The notes: generated from the letters alone by a model not told the origin. A stretch of DNA of 64,000 bases from UBA1181 sp963648205 (GCA_963648205.1 CAVJCT010000005.1:62001-126000); one strand, 5' to 3'; shown: positions 34,096 through 42,740, counted from the first letter of the stretch. Numbers and translations are program-made.

Positions 34096-34126
34096 AAAGT
34101 CCTCGGATCTCAAATTCGAGGACTTT
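34096..34126. terminator. Bidirectional terminator between vanZ2 and metH
   Basis: AAAGTCCTCG (34096-34105) and CGAGGACTTT (34117-34126) form a perfect 10-bp stem with A and T runs on the outer sides, between two convergent genes. Confidence 0.85.
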
Positions 34127-34147
34127 CTTATTTTATCAGGGTTTCTT

Positions 34148-36913
34148 TTAGAACAAATTCAATTTCTTCTTTTTTGCTTCTTCCATTGACAAGAGTTTCT
34201 GCTCTTTGGCTTCTTGCTCTAAACGAATTTCTTCTTGTGCTTTCTTAATTTCTGCGACGAACTGTTTGCTGCTTTCTCTGTTTAAGAGTTTCGAAATGGC
34301 GTAGGTATTTTGTGAGGCATCTCGCATTCTCATAACAGGACCAGAGTAGCAAGGGGCTATTTTCACCGCTGTGTGTACGTCTGAGGTGGTCGCCCCCCCC
34401 ACTAAAATAGGGGTTTTGAGTCCGGCAGCCTCCATCGCCTGCGCAACGTGGCACATCTCCTCCAACGACGGTGTAATCAGTCCGCTGAGGCACACAATGT
34501 CGACTTTCTCCTTGATGGCAGTCTCCACAATGGTCTCCGTTGGCACCATAACCCCTAAATCTATCACTTCGAAATTATTGCATGCCAACACTACCGCTAC
34601 AATGTTCTTCCCAATGTCGTGTACGTCTCCTTTCACAGTGGCAATCAACACTTTACCCGACTTTTTGCCATTGCCTTTGTTCTGCGCTTCAATATGGGGT
34701 TGCAAGATGGCAACGGCTTTCTTCATTGTGCGTGCAGTCTTCACCACCTGCGGAAGAAACATCGTTCCTTTGGCGAAAAGTTCACCGACCTCATTCATTC
34801 CGTCCATCAAAGGCTTCTCAATGATGTCGACGGCTGAAGGATAGACAGTTAGGGCTTCGTTCATGTCTTGCTCCATAAACTCCCCGATACCTTTCACCAA
34901 ACTGTAGATGATACGTTTCTCTAACGGATAGGAACGCCATTCTACCACCTCTTCTTTCTTATTGGCTGAGGCTGCGTTTTTTATCTCATCCGCCTTCTCA
35001 ATCAGTCGTTCAGTGGCATCTGCCCTGCGGTTAAGTACCACATCTTCAACCAATTCGAGGATGTCGGCTGGTATCTCTTCATATTTCACACGAGTGGCTG
35101 CATTGACGATTCCCATATCCATTCCTTTCTGATAGGCATGGTGAAGAAAGACGGAATGAATTGCCTCTCGGATAGGGTTATTGCCTCTAAATGAGAAAGA
35201 TAGGTTGCTCACACCACCGCTGACTTTAGCGTAGGGGAGATTCTGACGGATCCATTCGGTCGCACGGATAAAATCCACTCCGTAGTTGTTATGCTCTTCC
35301 ATTCCTGTGGCGATGGAAAGCACGTTAGGGTCGAAAATGATATCCTCTGGTGGAAAATCGATGGTCATCAGCAGTTTATAGGCTCGTTCGCAGATGACGA
35401 TGCGTCGCTCGTAGGTGGCTGCCTGACCAATCTCGTCGAACGCCATCACGACGGTGGCTGCTCCGTATGATTTGATTTTCTTCGCTTTCGCAAGGAATTT
35501 TTCCTCTCCTTCTTTCAAAGAGATGGAGTTGACGATGGATTTTCCTTGCACGCATTGCAATCCTGCTTCAATGACATCCCATTTTGAGGAGTCGATCATG
35601 ATGGGTGCTTTCGAAATGTCAGGGTCGGAGGCGATGAAGTTCAAGAAGGTAACCATCTCCGTCTTGGCATCCAACATAGCATCGTCCATATTGACGTCGA
35701 CAACGTCTGCCCCAGCTTCTACTTGCTTGCGGGCAATGTCCAACGCCTCTTCGTAGTTCTTCTCGCCGATGAGACGAAGGAACTTGCGCGAACCTGCCAC
35801 GTTGCATCGCTCTCCAATCACCATAAAAGGTGAACGCTCCAATTCGTCTGGATTCTTCACATTGATGGATTTCAAAGAATGGGCTTCCAATCCTGAAAGT
35901 TTCAGGTCGTGATTGGCTTTCTTGCATTGCCGAGGCTTTTTGTCTTTGATAAGTGCTTGATAAGCAGCGATATGTTCGGGCGTCGTACCACAACAGCCTC
36001 CGATGATGTTCACCAAGTCTTCGTCGACATACTCTTTCATCTGCTCGGCCATCATCTCGGGTGTCTCGTCGTATTCGCCAAACTGGTTGGGTAGCCCTGC
36101 GTTAGGGTAGACACTGACGAAATATGGACTCTGTTCACTGATTTCTGCCAAGAATTTTTTCAAATCTCTTGCGCCAAACGAACAGTTGAGTCCGATAGAC
36201 AATGGATGTGCATGGTCGACAGAGTTGAGAAACGCCTGCATGGTCTGTCCCGACAGAGTTCGTCCGCTGATGTCTGCAACGGTGGCAGAGAGCATAATGT
36301 AGATATTCTTGCCCGAACGTGTGATGCACTCTTGCGCTGCCGAGATGGCTGCCTTGGCGTTCAACGTGTCAAAGATGGTCTCGATGAGCAGGGCATCCAC
36401 GCCCCCCTCGATGAGTGCGTCCATCTGCTCCACATAGTCGTCCTTCATCTCTTGGAAGGTAACATTGCGGAAAGATGGGTTGTTGACATCGGGCGAAATG
36501 GAGCAGGTCTTGTTCGTCGGACCAACGGATCCAGCCACGAAGCGAGGTTTCTCGGGGTTCATAGCGGTGAACTCATCTGCGACGGTGCGAGCCAACTGAG
36601 CAGCTGTCTTGTTGAACAGAGCGATGTGGTCTTCCATCTCGTAGTCAGACATAGAGATGCGTTGCGAGTTGAACGAGCAAGTCTCGATGATGTCCGCACC
36701 AGCCCTTAAGTACTCGCGGTGAATCTCTTTGATGATTTCAGGTTGTGTGATACAGAGCAGGTCGTTGTTGCCTTTTTGCAGAATCTTGCTATCCTTGGCA
36801 AACTCGCCACGGTAGTCTTCCTCCTTCAGTTTATAACGTTGAATCATCGTACCCATACCACCGTCGAGTACTAAAATTCGTTTCTCCAAGCAATCTTTGA
36901 GGTCGTATTTCAT
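34148..36913 (-). CDS. metH: Cobalamin-dependent methionine synthase lacking the reactivation domain
   Basis: 921 residues from ATG at 36913 (a TTG 3 codons earlier is not used). Order of modules: homocysteine S-methyltransferase with zinc ligands C244 (GLNCSFG) and C307/C308 (GGCCGTT); pterin-binding barrel starting MVIGERCNVAGSRKF (about 364); cap helices (about 660-745); B12 Rossmann domain with DVHDIGKN (763-770; H765 is the cobalt ligand). It stops right after the linker that in E. coli MetH (1227 aa) leads into the AdoMet-binding reactivation domain. Bacteroidetes often encode that domain separately; no candidate is in this window. The gene carries an 8-base G run (plus-strand C run at 34391-34398). 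Confidence 0.95.
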   Translation of the reverse strand: MKYDLKDCLEKRILVLDGGMGTMIQRYKLKEEDYRGEFAKDSKILQKGNNDLLCITQPEIIKEIHREYLRAGADIIETCSFNSQRISMSDYEMEDHIALFNKTAAQLARTVADEFTAMNPEKPRFVAGSVGPTNKTCSISPDVNNPSFRNVTFQEMKDDYVEQMDALIEGGVDALLIETIFDTLNAKAAISAAQECITRSGKNIYIMLSATVADISGRTLSGQTMQAFLNSVDHAHPLSIGLNCSFGARDLKKFLAEISEQSPYFVSVYPNAGLPNQFGEYDETPEMMAEQMKEYVDEDLVNIIGGCCGTTPEHIAAYQALIKDKKPRQCKKANHDLKLSGLEAHSLKSINVKNPDELERSPFMVIGERCNVAGSRKFLRLIGEKNYEEALDIARKQVEAGADVVDVNMDDAMLDAKTEMVTFLNFIASDPDISKAPIMIDSSKWDVIEAGLQCVQGKSIVNSISLKEGEEKFLAKAKKIKSYGAATVVMAFDEIGQAATYERRIVICERAYKLLMTIDFPPEDIIFDPNVLSIATGMEEHNNYGVDFIRATEWIRQNLPYAKVSGGVSNLSFSFRGNNPIREAIHSVFLHHAYQKGMDMGIVNAATRVKYEEIPADILELVEDVVLNRRADATERLIEKADEIKNAASANKKEEVVEWRSYPLEKRIIYSLVKGIGEFMEQDMNEALTVYPSAVDIIEKPLMDGMNEVGELFAKGTMFLPQVVKTARTMKKAVAILQPHIEAQNKGNGKKSGKVLIATVKGDVHDIGKNIVAVVLACNNFEVIDLGVMVPTETIVETAIKEKVDIVCLSGLITPSLEEMCHVAQAMEAAGLKTPILVGGATTSDVHTAVKIAPCYSGPVMRMRDASQNTYAISKLLNRESSKQFVAEIKKAQEEIRLEQEAKEQKLLSMEEAKKKKLNLF

Positions 36914-36947
36914 TGTCCGCAAAAAGGTTAATCGTTAAAAGATTTTG

Positions 36948-36955
36948 CAAAGGTA
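36948..36955 (-). promoter_or_regulatory. Probable promoter -7 box of metH
   Basis: TACCTTTG on the minus strand, 34 bp before the metH ATG. The -33 element is not convincing. No cobalamin or SAM riboswitch could fit in the short leader. Confidence 0.5.
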
Positions 36956-37053
36956 AGCGAAATGCAAAGTGAAAGAGAAAAAAATGCGGAAAAATGAGTC
37001 TTTCTGGTGATTTTGCAAAAACAAGAACAAAAGTAGGTGTAAATAAAGGAAAG

Positions 37054-37126
37054 AGCGGAAAACGGGACTCGAACCCGCGACCCTCAGCTTGGGAAGCTGA
37101 TGCTCTACCAACTGAGCTATTTCCGC
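37054..37126 (-). tRNA. tRNA-Gly (CCC)
   Basis: A 73-nt cloverleaf on the minus strand: acceptor GCGGAAA/TTTCCGC, T8-A9, D arm GCTC...GAGC, anticodon stem TCAGC-GCTGA with loop TTCCCAA (anticodon CCC), T arm GCGGG-TTCGAGT-CCCGT. CCA not encoded. Second in a two-tRNA transcript after tRNA-Gln. Confidence 0.95.
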
Positions 37127-37200
37127 ATGGTAGAGAGAAATAAGTACCCTTATCTAACATAAAAGACCACAAATCTAAAAGATTGCGGTCTTATTATGTG

Positions 37201-37271
37201 TTGTCTCACGAGGATTCGAACCTCGACAGACAGTACCAAAAACTGTAGTGCTACCATTACACCATGAGACA
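37201..37271 (-). tRNA. tRNA-Gln (TTG)
   Basis: A 71-nt cloverleaf on the minus strand: acceptor TGTCTCA/TGAGACA with discriminator A, T8-G9, anticodon stem ACAGT-ACTGT with loop TTTTGGT (anticodon TTG), T arm CGAGG-TTCGAAT-CCTCG. CCA not encoded. Confidence 0.95.
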
Positions 37272-37300
37272 ATACCATTGCTTTCTTTCCGAAAGCGTTG

Positions 37301-37330
37301 CAAAGGTACTGCTTTTTTTTGAATCTGCAA
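37301..37330 (-). promoter_or_regulatory. Promoter of the tRNA-Gln/tRNA-Gly unit
   Basis: TACCTTTG (37301-37308) with TTG (37328-37330) exactly 19 bp upstream on the minus strand. Confidence 0.75.
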
Positions 37331-37471
37331 GGGATTTGGAGAAAATTTTCAGACTTTTTTGAAGAAAGTGAGAGAGAAAAGACCTTGTTAATAAGTGTTG
37401 TTTTTCACTTGAAAAGGCTGTTTTCTTAATTGTTTGAATTTCAAATCGTTAGATAGCAAATTTTAAATTAT

Positions 37472-37552
37472 CCAAACAAATAAATCACCGATTTTTTAAA
37501 TTTTCCAAAGAAATAATTGAGCAGTTTTTTGAAAAATCCAAAGAAATAATTT
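37472..37552. repeat. 33-bp imperfect tandem repeats in AT-rich spacer
   Basis: CCAAACAAATAAAT at 37472, CCAAAGAAATAATT at 37505 and the same again at 37538: three starts exactly 33 bp apart. The second half of units 1 and 2 also matches loosely (T-rich, ATTTTTT/GTTTTTT). The rest of the 294-bp gap between tRNA-Gln and the endonuclease gene (37272-37565) holds only the tRNA promoter and AT-rich sequence. Confidence 0.7.
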
Positions 37553-37565
37553 TTGGAAGAGGACG

Positions 37566-38654
37566 TTAAGAGAGTGTTTTTTGAAGAATATCAGACCAAA
37601 CGTCTTTGTGAATTTTCATAAGTTCTTTGTCTTTTTCTACTGCTTTTGTGTAAATGTTGACAAAGTCTTGTAATGAAGAAATTAGTCGGAGATAGTATTT
37701 TATTGTTGTAAGTAGACCGTTGACAATAATCTCACATCCATGATCTCTCTTTACACGAGCGACAATATCATTTATTTCATCGGAACTATTGGACTTAATC
37801 CCATAGTATGACAAAATATAATAGCGTTTAGGATTGAATTTGTAAACTTTCTTCTCTACGATGCTAACTATCTGAGGATCAATCTTCTTGTTGAGTTTAA
37901 TTTCAACAGCCTCATAAAGTTTTTTGTTTTTCCTTATTTCAATGTCTCCGCTTGCTTTTGATGTGAGGTCGCATGCGGTTAAACTTGCTAAAGGGGAGAG
38001 CTGGCAACCTTTGTATGCGAGAACTTCTTTTATGATTAGGGTGTAGATAGAGTGAAAGGCTAACACGGGCAGTTTTGCTCCGTTGTGAGTGCCGTAGTTA
38101 TGACTGAAATGTTGGTCAAGAGCAGTGATGACTTTTTCAATTGTTAGATTCTCTGCATTCTTTAATGGTTTTATGTGGACTACATTCTTTTTGACTTCTG
38201 CAATTACTTGATTAAGAAGTAGGCGAAGCATCGATTTCGCTTTCCGAGGATGTTTTTCAACATAATCTAACGTTTGCAGAAACACATCTTTCATGCCTCC
38301 TGAAATATTTCCCTTGTAATTTAAGTCGTAGGGGTAGGGCTGCTCCAATGAACGTGTGAGCCAACCACTCTCTGCCATTGCGGGTAGTTTTAGTTTCGCC
38401 AATATAGGTGTGACGTATTCGGTGTCGAAAGATCGTCCTGAAAAACCATTTTCCCATCTGCTTTGATGATAGCGAATGTCTTGTTGTGGATGGTTTATTT
38501 TGTAAAGTAACAAGGTTATTGTTACCGTGTATACACCTTTCTGACTGTAACAGTGTTTTGCAATCTGTTTTATCCTTTCTCGTACTGTTTCTGGTATATC
38601 AGTAATGTCAGAAACAGAGTTCGAGTTGTTGTAAATGTCCTCTAACGTTATCAT
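37566..38654 (-). CDS. Type II restriction endonuclease, family not certain
   Basis: 362 residues. Pairing with a 5-methylcytosine methyltransferase and a PD-(D/E)XK-like core support the call: GDIEI then about 8 residues then EAVEIKLNK (about 232-256), i.e. D ... E-x-K. Residues about 85-120 (GFSGRSFDTEYVTPILAKLK, then SGWLTRSLEQPYPY) recall the layout of SacI-like enzymes as I remember them; recognition site unknown. Its ATG overlaps the last 47 bp of the methyltransferase gene in another frame, so translation is probably coupled. Codon use and base composition are clearly AT-richer than in tyrS or metH, a sign of transfer. Confidence 0.75.
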   Translation of the reverse strand: MITLEDIYNNSNSVSDITDIPETVRERIKQIAKHCYSQKGVYTVTITLLLYKINHPQQDIRYHQSRWENGFSGRSFDTEYVTPILAKLKLPAMAESGWLTRSLEQPYPYDLNYKGNISGGMKDVFLQTLDYVEKHPRKAKSMLRLLLNQVIAEVKKNVVHIKPLKNAENLTIEKVITALDQHFSHNYGTHNGAKLPVLAFHSIYTLIIKEVLAYKGCQLSPLASLTACDLTSKASGDIEIRKNKKLYEAVEIKLNKKIDPQIVSIVEKKVYKFNPKRYYILSYYGIKSNSSDEINDIVARVKRDHGCEIIVNGLLTTIKYYLRLISSLQDFVNIYTKAVEKDKELMKIHKDVWSDILQKTLS

Positions 38655-39717
38655 TTCCAGTAATATTTTTGTTTATTAACCCTTGTTTAATAATCTCTTC
38701 TGCGATGGCTTGAACCACGGGAATGGCTACAGAATTTCCTAATTGTCGATATTGATCACCAAGAATAGGATGTTTTATAAATTGAGGAGGAAAGCCCATC
38801 AACTTATAACATTCATTGATGGTTAATTTCCTGACTTTGTCTTCTTCTGGAATATAGATAAAAAACCTTCCTGATGTTTCTTGAGAGGGAAGGGTCGGGT
38901 GGATTCCTTTTACGGAGTAAATGCGATTAGGTTGCCTATGACAACGAGATAAATGCTCCGTATTGGGTCTAACCCCTGTTTTCCACGTTCCTTTGTTTCT
39001 ATAACCGCAGAAAATTAAGCCAGTTTTGGCTTGCGTTTTGACGAGAGATTCGTCCAATAAGGTATATTCGTCTTTCTCAATATAAGAAAAGTCGCCGTCT
39101 TTGTCTAAAAAAAATTCCAAAGGTGGTGTTGGCTTTTTCTTTAGTTTGTCAAAATTAAAAAGTCCGCCTCTACTTCCTACGATAAATATTCGTTCCCTTG
39201 ATTGTGCTAATCCAAAATCTTTGGCATTTAGCACTTTATAGGAAACGTTGTATCCTAAATCTTGCAACGATTCTACTATGACATTGAACGTTCTGCCTTT
39301 GTCATGGTTAGTGAGGTGCTGTACGTTTTCCAATAGGCAGACTTGAGGTTGTCTTTCTTTCAATATTTGGCATACGTCAAAGAAAAGTGTTCCTCTTGTG
39401 TCCTCAAATCCGCGCTTTTTCCCACAAATACTGAATGGTTGGCAAGGAAACCCACCACATAAAATATCAAATTCTTGTGGAATTTTCGATTTCGTTTCAT
39501 CTAAGGTGATATCTCCGTATGGTGTTTCACCAAAGTTTTTTCTGTATGTCTCTTGTGCGGATTTATTCCATTCTGAAGAAAATACACATTCTCCACCTAC
39601 ATTTTGAAGTGCGATGCGAAACCCTCCAATGCCAGCAAACAGGTCGATAAACTTAAATCGAGGATGTTCTATTGGAGGAAATGGAAATGTTGTTATTTTT
39701 TCTTCGTTGTTTGTCAT
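38608..39717 (-). CDS. DNA (cytosine-5) methyltransferase of a type II RM system
   Basis: 369 residues, complete set of C5-MTase motifs: I FIDLFAGIGGFR (23-34), IV GGFPCQPFS with catalytic C92, VI ENV (130-132), VIII QSRERIFIVG (172-181), IX/X with YRQLGNSVAIPV near the C-terminus. It protects the host DNA from the downstream endonuclease. The target-recognition region (about 200-300) does not reveal the site. No controller (C) protein gene is present; an 18-bp palindrome abuts the ATG. Located between tyrS and a tRNA pair, an insertion-like place. Confidence 0.95.
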   Translation of the reverse strand: MTNNEEKITTFPFPPIEHPRFKFIDLFAGIGGFRIALQNVGGECVFSSEWNKSAQETYRKNFGETPYGDITLDETKSKIPQEFDILCGGFPCQPFSICGKKRGFEDTRGTLFFDVCQILKERQPQVCLLENVQHLTNHDKGRTFNVIVESLQDLGYNVSYKVLNAKDFGLAQSRERIFIVGSRGGLFNFDKLKKKPTPPLEFFLDKDGDFSYIEKDEYTLLDESLVKTQAKTGLIFCGYRNKGTWKTGVRPNTEHLSRCHRQPNRIYSVKGIHPTLPSQETSGRFFIYIPEEDKVRKLTINECYKLMGFPPQFIKHPILGDQYRQLGNSVAIPVVQAIAEEIIKQGLINKNITGNDNVRGHLQQLELCF

Positions 39718-39735
39718 GATTTTAATTTTAAAATC
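39718..39735. promoter_or_regulatory. Palindrome abutting the methyltransferase start codon
   Basis: GATTTTAA-TT-TTAAAATC, a perfect 8-bp inverted repeat with 2-base centre, occupies the bases directly before the ATG at 39717. It could be an operator or simply hide the ribosome binding site. Confidence 0.45.
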
Positions 39736-39760
39736 GCCAGAGAACCCTCAGTCCCTGGCG
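39735..39760 (-). terminator. Terminator after tyrS
   Basis: CGCCAG (39735-39740) pairs with CTGGCG (39755-39760); on the minus strand the stem is followed by ATTTTAAAATT. It lies 25 bp after the tyrS stop and before the methyltransferase start. Confidence 0.55.
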
Positions 39761-39785
39761 TTATCTTTCTCCTATTTCTTATCGC

Positions 39786-41081
39786 TTATTTAGCAATAAT
39801 CAAGAAGTAGTTCTTCTTTCCTTTTTGTACGAGGATGAAGTGGTCGTTCAACAACATGTCGGCACTTGTTACCATCTCGGTGTCCGTTACCTTTGTCTTA
39901 TTGATGGAGATTCCGCCTCCTTGCACCAACTTTCTGTACTCTCCCTTCGATGGAAGTACTTTCGCATTGGCAGTCAACAAATCTGCTACCTTGATGCCGT
40001 TCTTGATTTCCTCTTTTGAAACTTCAAACTGGGGAACTCCCTCGAATACTGACAACAACGTCTCGTCATCCAATTTCTTGAGCGAGTCTGATGTCGCATT
40101 CCCGAAAAGAATGTTGGATGCTTCTACCGCTGCTTCGTAATCCTCGACAGAGTGTACCATCACGGTAATCTCTTTTGCCAATCTCTTCTGCAATGGTCTT
40201 GCTCCTGGATTCTCTTTCTGCTCGGCAATCAAACTCTCAATCTCTTCTTTTGGAAGACTGGTGAAAATCTTGATGTAACGCTCTGCATCTTCATCCGAAA
40301 CGTTGAGCCAGAACTGATAGAACTTGTATGGAGAGGTGTAACGTTTGTCCAACCATACGTTTCCTTGCTCCGTCTTTCCGAATTTCTTTCCGTCTGCTTT
40401 CGTGATAAGCGGGCAAGTCAACGCGTAAGCCTCTGCACCCGAAATCTTGCGGATCATCTCCGTTCCTGTCGTGATGTTTCCCCATTGATCTGCTCCACCC
40501 AACTGAAGTTTGCAGTTCTTGTGTGAGTTGAGGTAAACGTAGTCGTAGCCTTGCAACAACTGATATGAAAATTCCGTGAACGACATTCCGTCGGCTCCGT
40601 TTTCTCCCGTGAAACGTCTCTTCACCGAGTCTTTCGACATCATATAGTTGACTGTGATGAGTTTCCCAATGTTTCTAATGAAATCAAGGAAGGTAAACTC
40701 TTTCATCCAGTCATAATTGTTGACCAACTCGGCAGCGTTAGGTGCATCGCTGTTGAAATCAAGGAATTTCTCCAATTGTTTCTTGATGCACTCTTGGTTG
40801 TGGCGAAGGCGTGGCTCGTCAATCAACACACGCTCTTGCGACTTTCCTGAAGGGTCTCCAATCATTCCCGTAGCACCACCAATAAGCGCTATCGGTTTGT
40901 GTCCGCTACGCTGAAAATGGCGGAGCATCATCACACCGACAAGGTGTCCGATATGCAGTGAGTCTGCCGTAGGGTCAATTCCCAAGTAGGCTGATGTCAT
41001 CTCTTTCTGCAATTGCTCTTCTGTTCCTGGCGTCATGTCCTGGATCATGCCGCGCCATCTAAGTTCTTCTACAAAATTCAT
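39786..41081 (-). CDS. tyrS: Tyrosyl-tRNA synthetase
   Basis: 431 residues, bacterial TyrRS length. Class I signatures HIGH (HIGH at 43-46 in SLHIGHLVG) and KFGKT (233-237, the KMSKS equivalent). A C-terminal S4-like RNA-binding domain (about 365-425; KVLPSKGEYRKLVQGGGISIN). Charges tRNA-Tyr. Divergent from efp. Confidence 0.97.
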   Translation of the reverse strand: MNFVEELRWRGMIQDMTPGTEEQLQKEMTSAYLGIDPTADSLHIGHLVGVMMLRHFQRSGHKPIALIGGATGMIGDPSGKSQERVLIDEPRLRHNQECIKKQLEKFLDFNSDAPNAAELVNNYDWMKEFTFLDFIRNIGKLITVNYMMSKDSVKRRFTGENGADGMSFTEFSYQLLQGYDYVYLNSHKNCKLQLGGADQWGNITTGTEMIRKISGAEAYALTCPLITKADGKKFGKTEQGNVWLDKRYTSPYKFYQFWLNVSDEDAERYIKIFTSLPKEEIESLIAEQKENPGARPLQKRLAKEITVMVHSVEDYEAAVEASNILFGNATSDSLKKLDDETLLSVFEGVPQFEVSKEEIKNGIKVADLLTANAKVLPSKGEYRKLVQGGGISINKTKVTDTEMVTSADMLLNDHFILVQKGKKNYFLIIAK

Positions 41082-41135
41082 CGAATTAATTGTACCTTAT
41101 TTATATTGTTTAGAATTACAAAATTTCTCTTTTTG

Positions 41136-41143
41136 CAAAGATA
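41136..41143 (-). promoter_or_regulatory. Promoter -7 box of tyrS
   Basis: TATCTTTG on the minus strand, 54 bp before the tyrS ATG. TTTG at 41161-41164 lies 17 bp upstream, slightly short. Confidence 0.5.
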
Positions 41144-41184
41144 GTCAAACTTTCTGTACTCAAAATCTTTTTAAAGTCGTTGCT

Positions 41185-41215
41185 TTTGAAAATTCGAGGA
41201 AAAATGTTATTTTTG
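41185..41215 (+). promoter_or_regulatory. Promoter of efp
   Basis: TTTG (41185-41188) and TATTTTTG (41208-41215) with 19 bp between them, a textbook Bacteroidetes promoter. This supports the efp start at 41281 rather than any upstream extension. Confidence 0.75.
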
Positions 41216-41280
41216 CACTTCTGACGAGTATTCACTCCGATTCTAAGAATTTAAACTTAAACAATAAGCAAAGAAATCGT

Positions 41281-41844
41281 ATGATTAATGCACAAGACAT
41301 TAAGAATGGAACTTGCATCCGTTTGGACGGCAACCTCTATTTCTGCATCGAGTTCCTGCATGTAAAGCCAGGAAAAGGTAACACGTTTATGCGTACAAAG
41401 TTGAAAAACGTTGTCGATGGCCGTGTGTTAGAGCGTCGTTTTAACATTGGTGAAAAGTTGGAAGACGTGAGAGTTGAGCGTCGCGACCACCAATATGTTT
41501 ATAAAGAGGGTGACGACTATATGTTCATGAACACCGAGACTTACGAGCAGTTCCCTATCGCTCACGATTTGATCACGGGTGTTGATTTTATGAAGGAAGG
41601 TGATGTCGTTGAAGTCGTTTTCGACGCTTCTTCTGAAACTGTCCTCTTCGCCGAAATGCCAGTTAAGACTCAGTTGAAGATCACTTACACTGAGCCAGGT
41701 ATCAAGGGCGATACTGCTACTAACACTTTGAAGCCTGCTACTGTTGAGACGGGTGCTACTGTTCGCGTTCCTTTGTTCATCAACGAGGGCGAGTCTATCG
41801 TCGTTGACACTCGCGACGGTTCTTACGTTGAAAGAGTAAAATAA
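41281..41844 (+). CDS. efp: Translation elongation factor P
   Basis: 187 residues with the three beta-barrel EF-P domains. It rescues ribosomes stalled on proline runs. The modifiable residue of the first domain is K32 in VKPGKGNTF. The C-terminal OB fold ends RVPLFINEGESIVVDTRDGSYVERV, given here as the last 27 residues. The frame is open for 82 codons further upstream, but that part overlaps tyrS start and its promoter, has no homology pattern, and the promoter at 41185-41215 falls inside it, so the start is ATG 41281. Confidence 0.97.
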   Translation: MINAQDIKNGTCIRLDGNLYFCIEFLHVKPGKGNTFMRTKLKNVVDGRVLERRFNIGEKLEDVRVERRDHQYVYKEGDDYMFMNTETYEQFPIAHDLITGVDFMKEGDVVEVVFDASSETVLFAEMPVKTQLKITYTEPGIKGDTATNTLKPATVETGATVRVPLFINEGESIVVDTRDGSYVERVK

Positions 41845-41856
41845 TTCTTGAAAATA

Positions 41857-41889
41857 AACGGGAAGGCTCACTGGTCTTCCCGTTCTTTT
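41857..41889 (+). terminator. Terminator of efp
   Basis: AACGGGAAG (41857-41865) pairs perfectly with CTTCCCGTT (41876-41884) and is followed by CTTTTT. Confidence 0.85.
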
Positions 41890-41909
41890 TAAAGAGTCAT
41901 TATTGTAAT

Positions 41910-42692
41910 ATGCAGTATTTCTGGAAGTATTTATCTTATCTGTTTCACGCAAAACACAGAAAGGGATTCGGTATCCATTCTCCATTCGTTTTCTATTTGG
42001 TAACGATGGTGATAGAGGAAACACTGCCATATTATCGCTTCGTGCAAATCGAAAATCTTCGTACACTTCTTAATAAGACGAAGAAAAAAATCAAAGAAAA
42101 CAAAAATGGTGTCGAGACGGAACGTCGAATCTCGGAATTTGTCCGTGAAAGTTCTATCTCCCCATCCTACGACCAACTTCTTTTCCGCTTGGTGAATTTC
42201 TTCAAACCTCGGAATGTGGTCGAAATAGGTACGAGCATCGGAATAACATCTCTTTATTTGGCTACTTCTGATACGCATCGTCCTGTTTATACAATTGGCG
42301 AATCAAAAGAACTGGCAGACTTTGCCCATACAACTTTCGGTAAAGTAGGCTTGCAAAATATAATACAACAAACGGGTAATGTTGAAACAAAGTTGCCTGT
42401 TGTCCTTTCAAAGGAAAAAAACATTGATTTCGTATATTTCGGAAGACAAACTTCGGTTGAGGCAATTCAAAAATCATTAAGTTTGTTATCATCAAGTTTC
42501 ACAAGTAAAACGGTGATTATGCTGTCCGATCTCTGGAAAGATGAACGAAAAGAACTCTGGGAAACCATGAAAAAACAACCAGGAGTTCGGGTCAGCATAG
42601 AGATGTTTCACTACGGAATACTTATCTTCAATGAAGATTTACAATGCGAGAATTACAATTTATTGTACCTTCCTCCGTTGTTTAGAAAATAA
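41910..42692 (+). CDS. Class I SAM-dependent methyltransferase (O-methyltransferase-like)
   Basis: 260 residues. Motif I NVVEIGTSIGITSLYLA (about 98-114) marks a Rossmann SAM-binding fold; YTIGESKELADFA and NIDFVYFGRQT fit motifs II and IV. The N-terminal 75 residues (HAKHRKGFGIHSPFVFYLV) are a conserved cap in the Bacteroidetes version. Acceptor unknown. Stand-alone gene between efp and the DUF2795 gene. Confidence 0.82.
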   Translation: MQYFWKYLSYLFHAKHRKGFGIHSPFVFYLVTMVIEETLPYYRFVQIENLRTLLNKTKKKIKENKNGVETERRISEFVRESSISPSYDQLLFRLVNFFKPRNVVEIGTSIGITSLYLATSDTHRPVYTIGESKELADFAHTTFGKVGLQNIIQQTGNVETKLPVVLSKEKNIDFVYFGRQTSVEAIQKSLSLLSSSFTSKTVIMLSDLWKDERKELWETMKKQPGVRVSIEMFHYGILIFNEDLQCENYNLLYLPPLFRK

Positions 42693-42740
42693 TAAAGTGT
42701 GATATTCTGAAAGACAGGTGTAGATTTTTCTTACAAAAAG

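Noticed and set aside
36914..37053. Cobalamin or SAM riboswitch before metH
   Set aside because: The spacer is about 35 nt from the promoter box to the ATG and has no B12 box or SAM-riboswitch stem pattern.
37472..37552. Possible CRISPR array
   Set aside because: Only three imperfect units directly abut each other with no unique spacers and no cas genes nearby.
41035..41280. 82-codon upstream extension in frame with efp
   Set aside because: It overlaps the tyrS 5' end and the efp promoter boxes, and EF-P proteins start at the MINAQDI-like position (ATG 41281).
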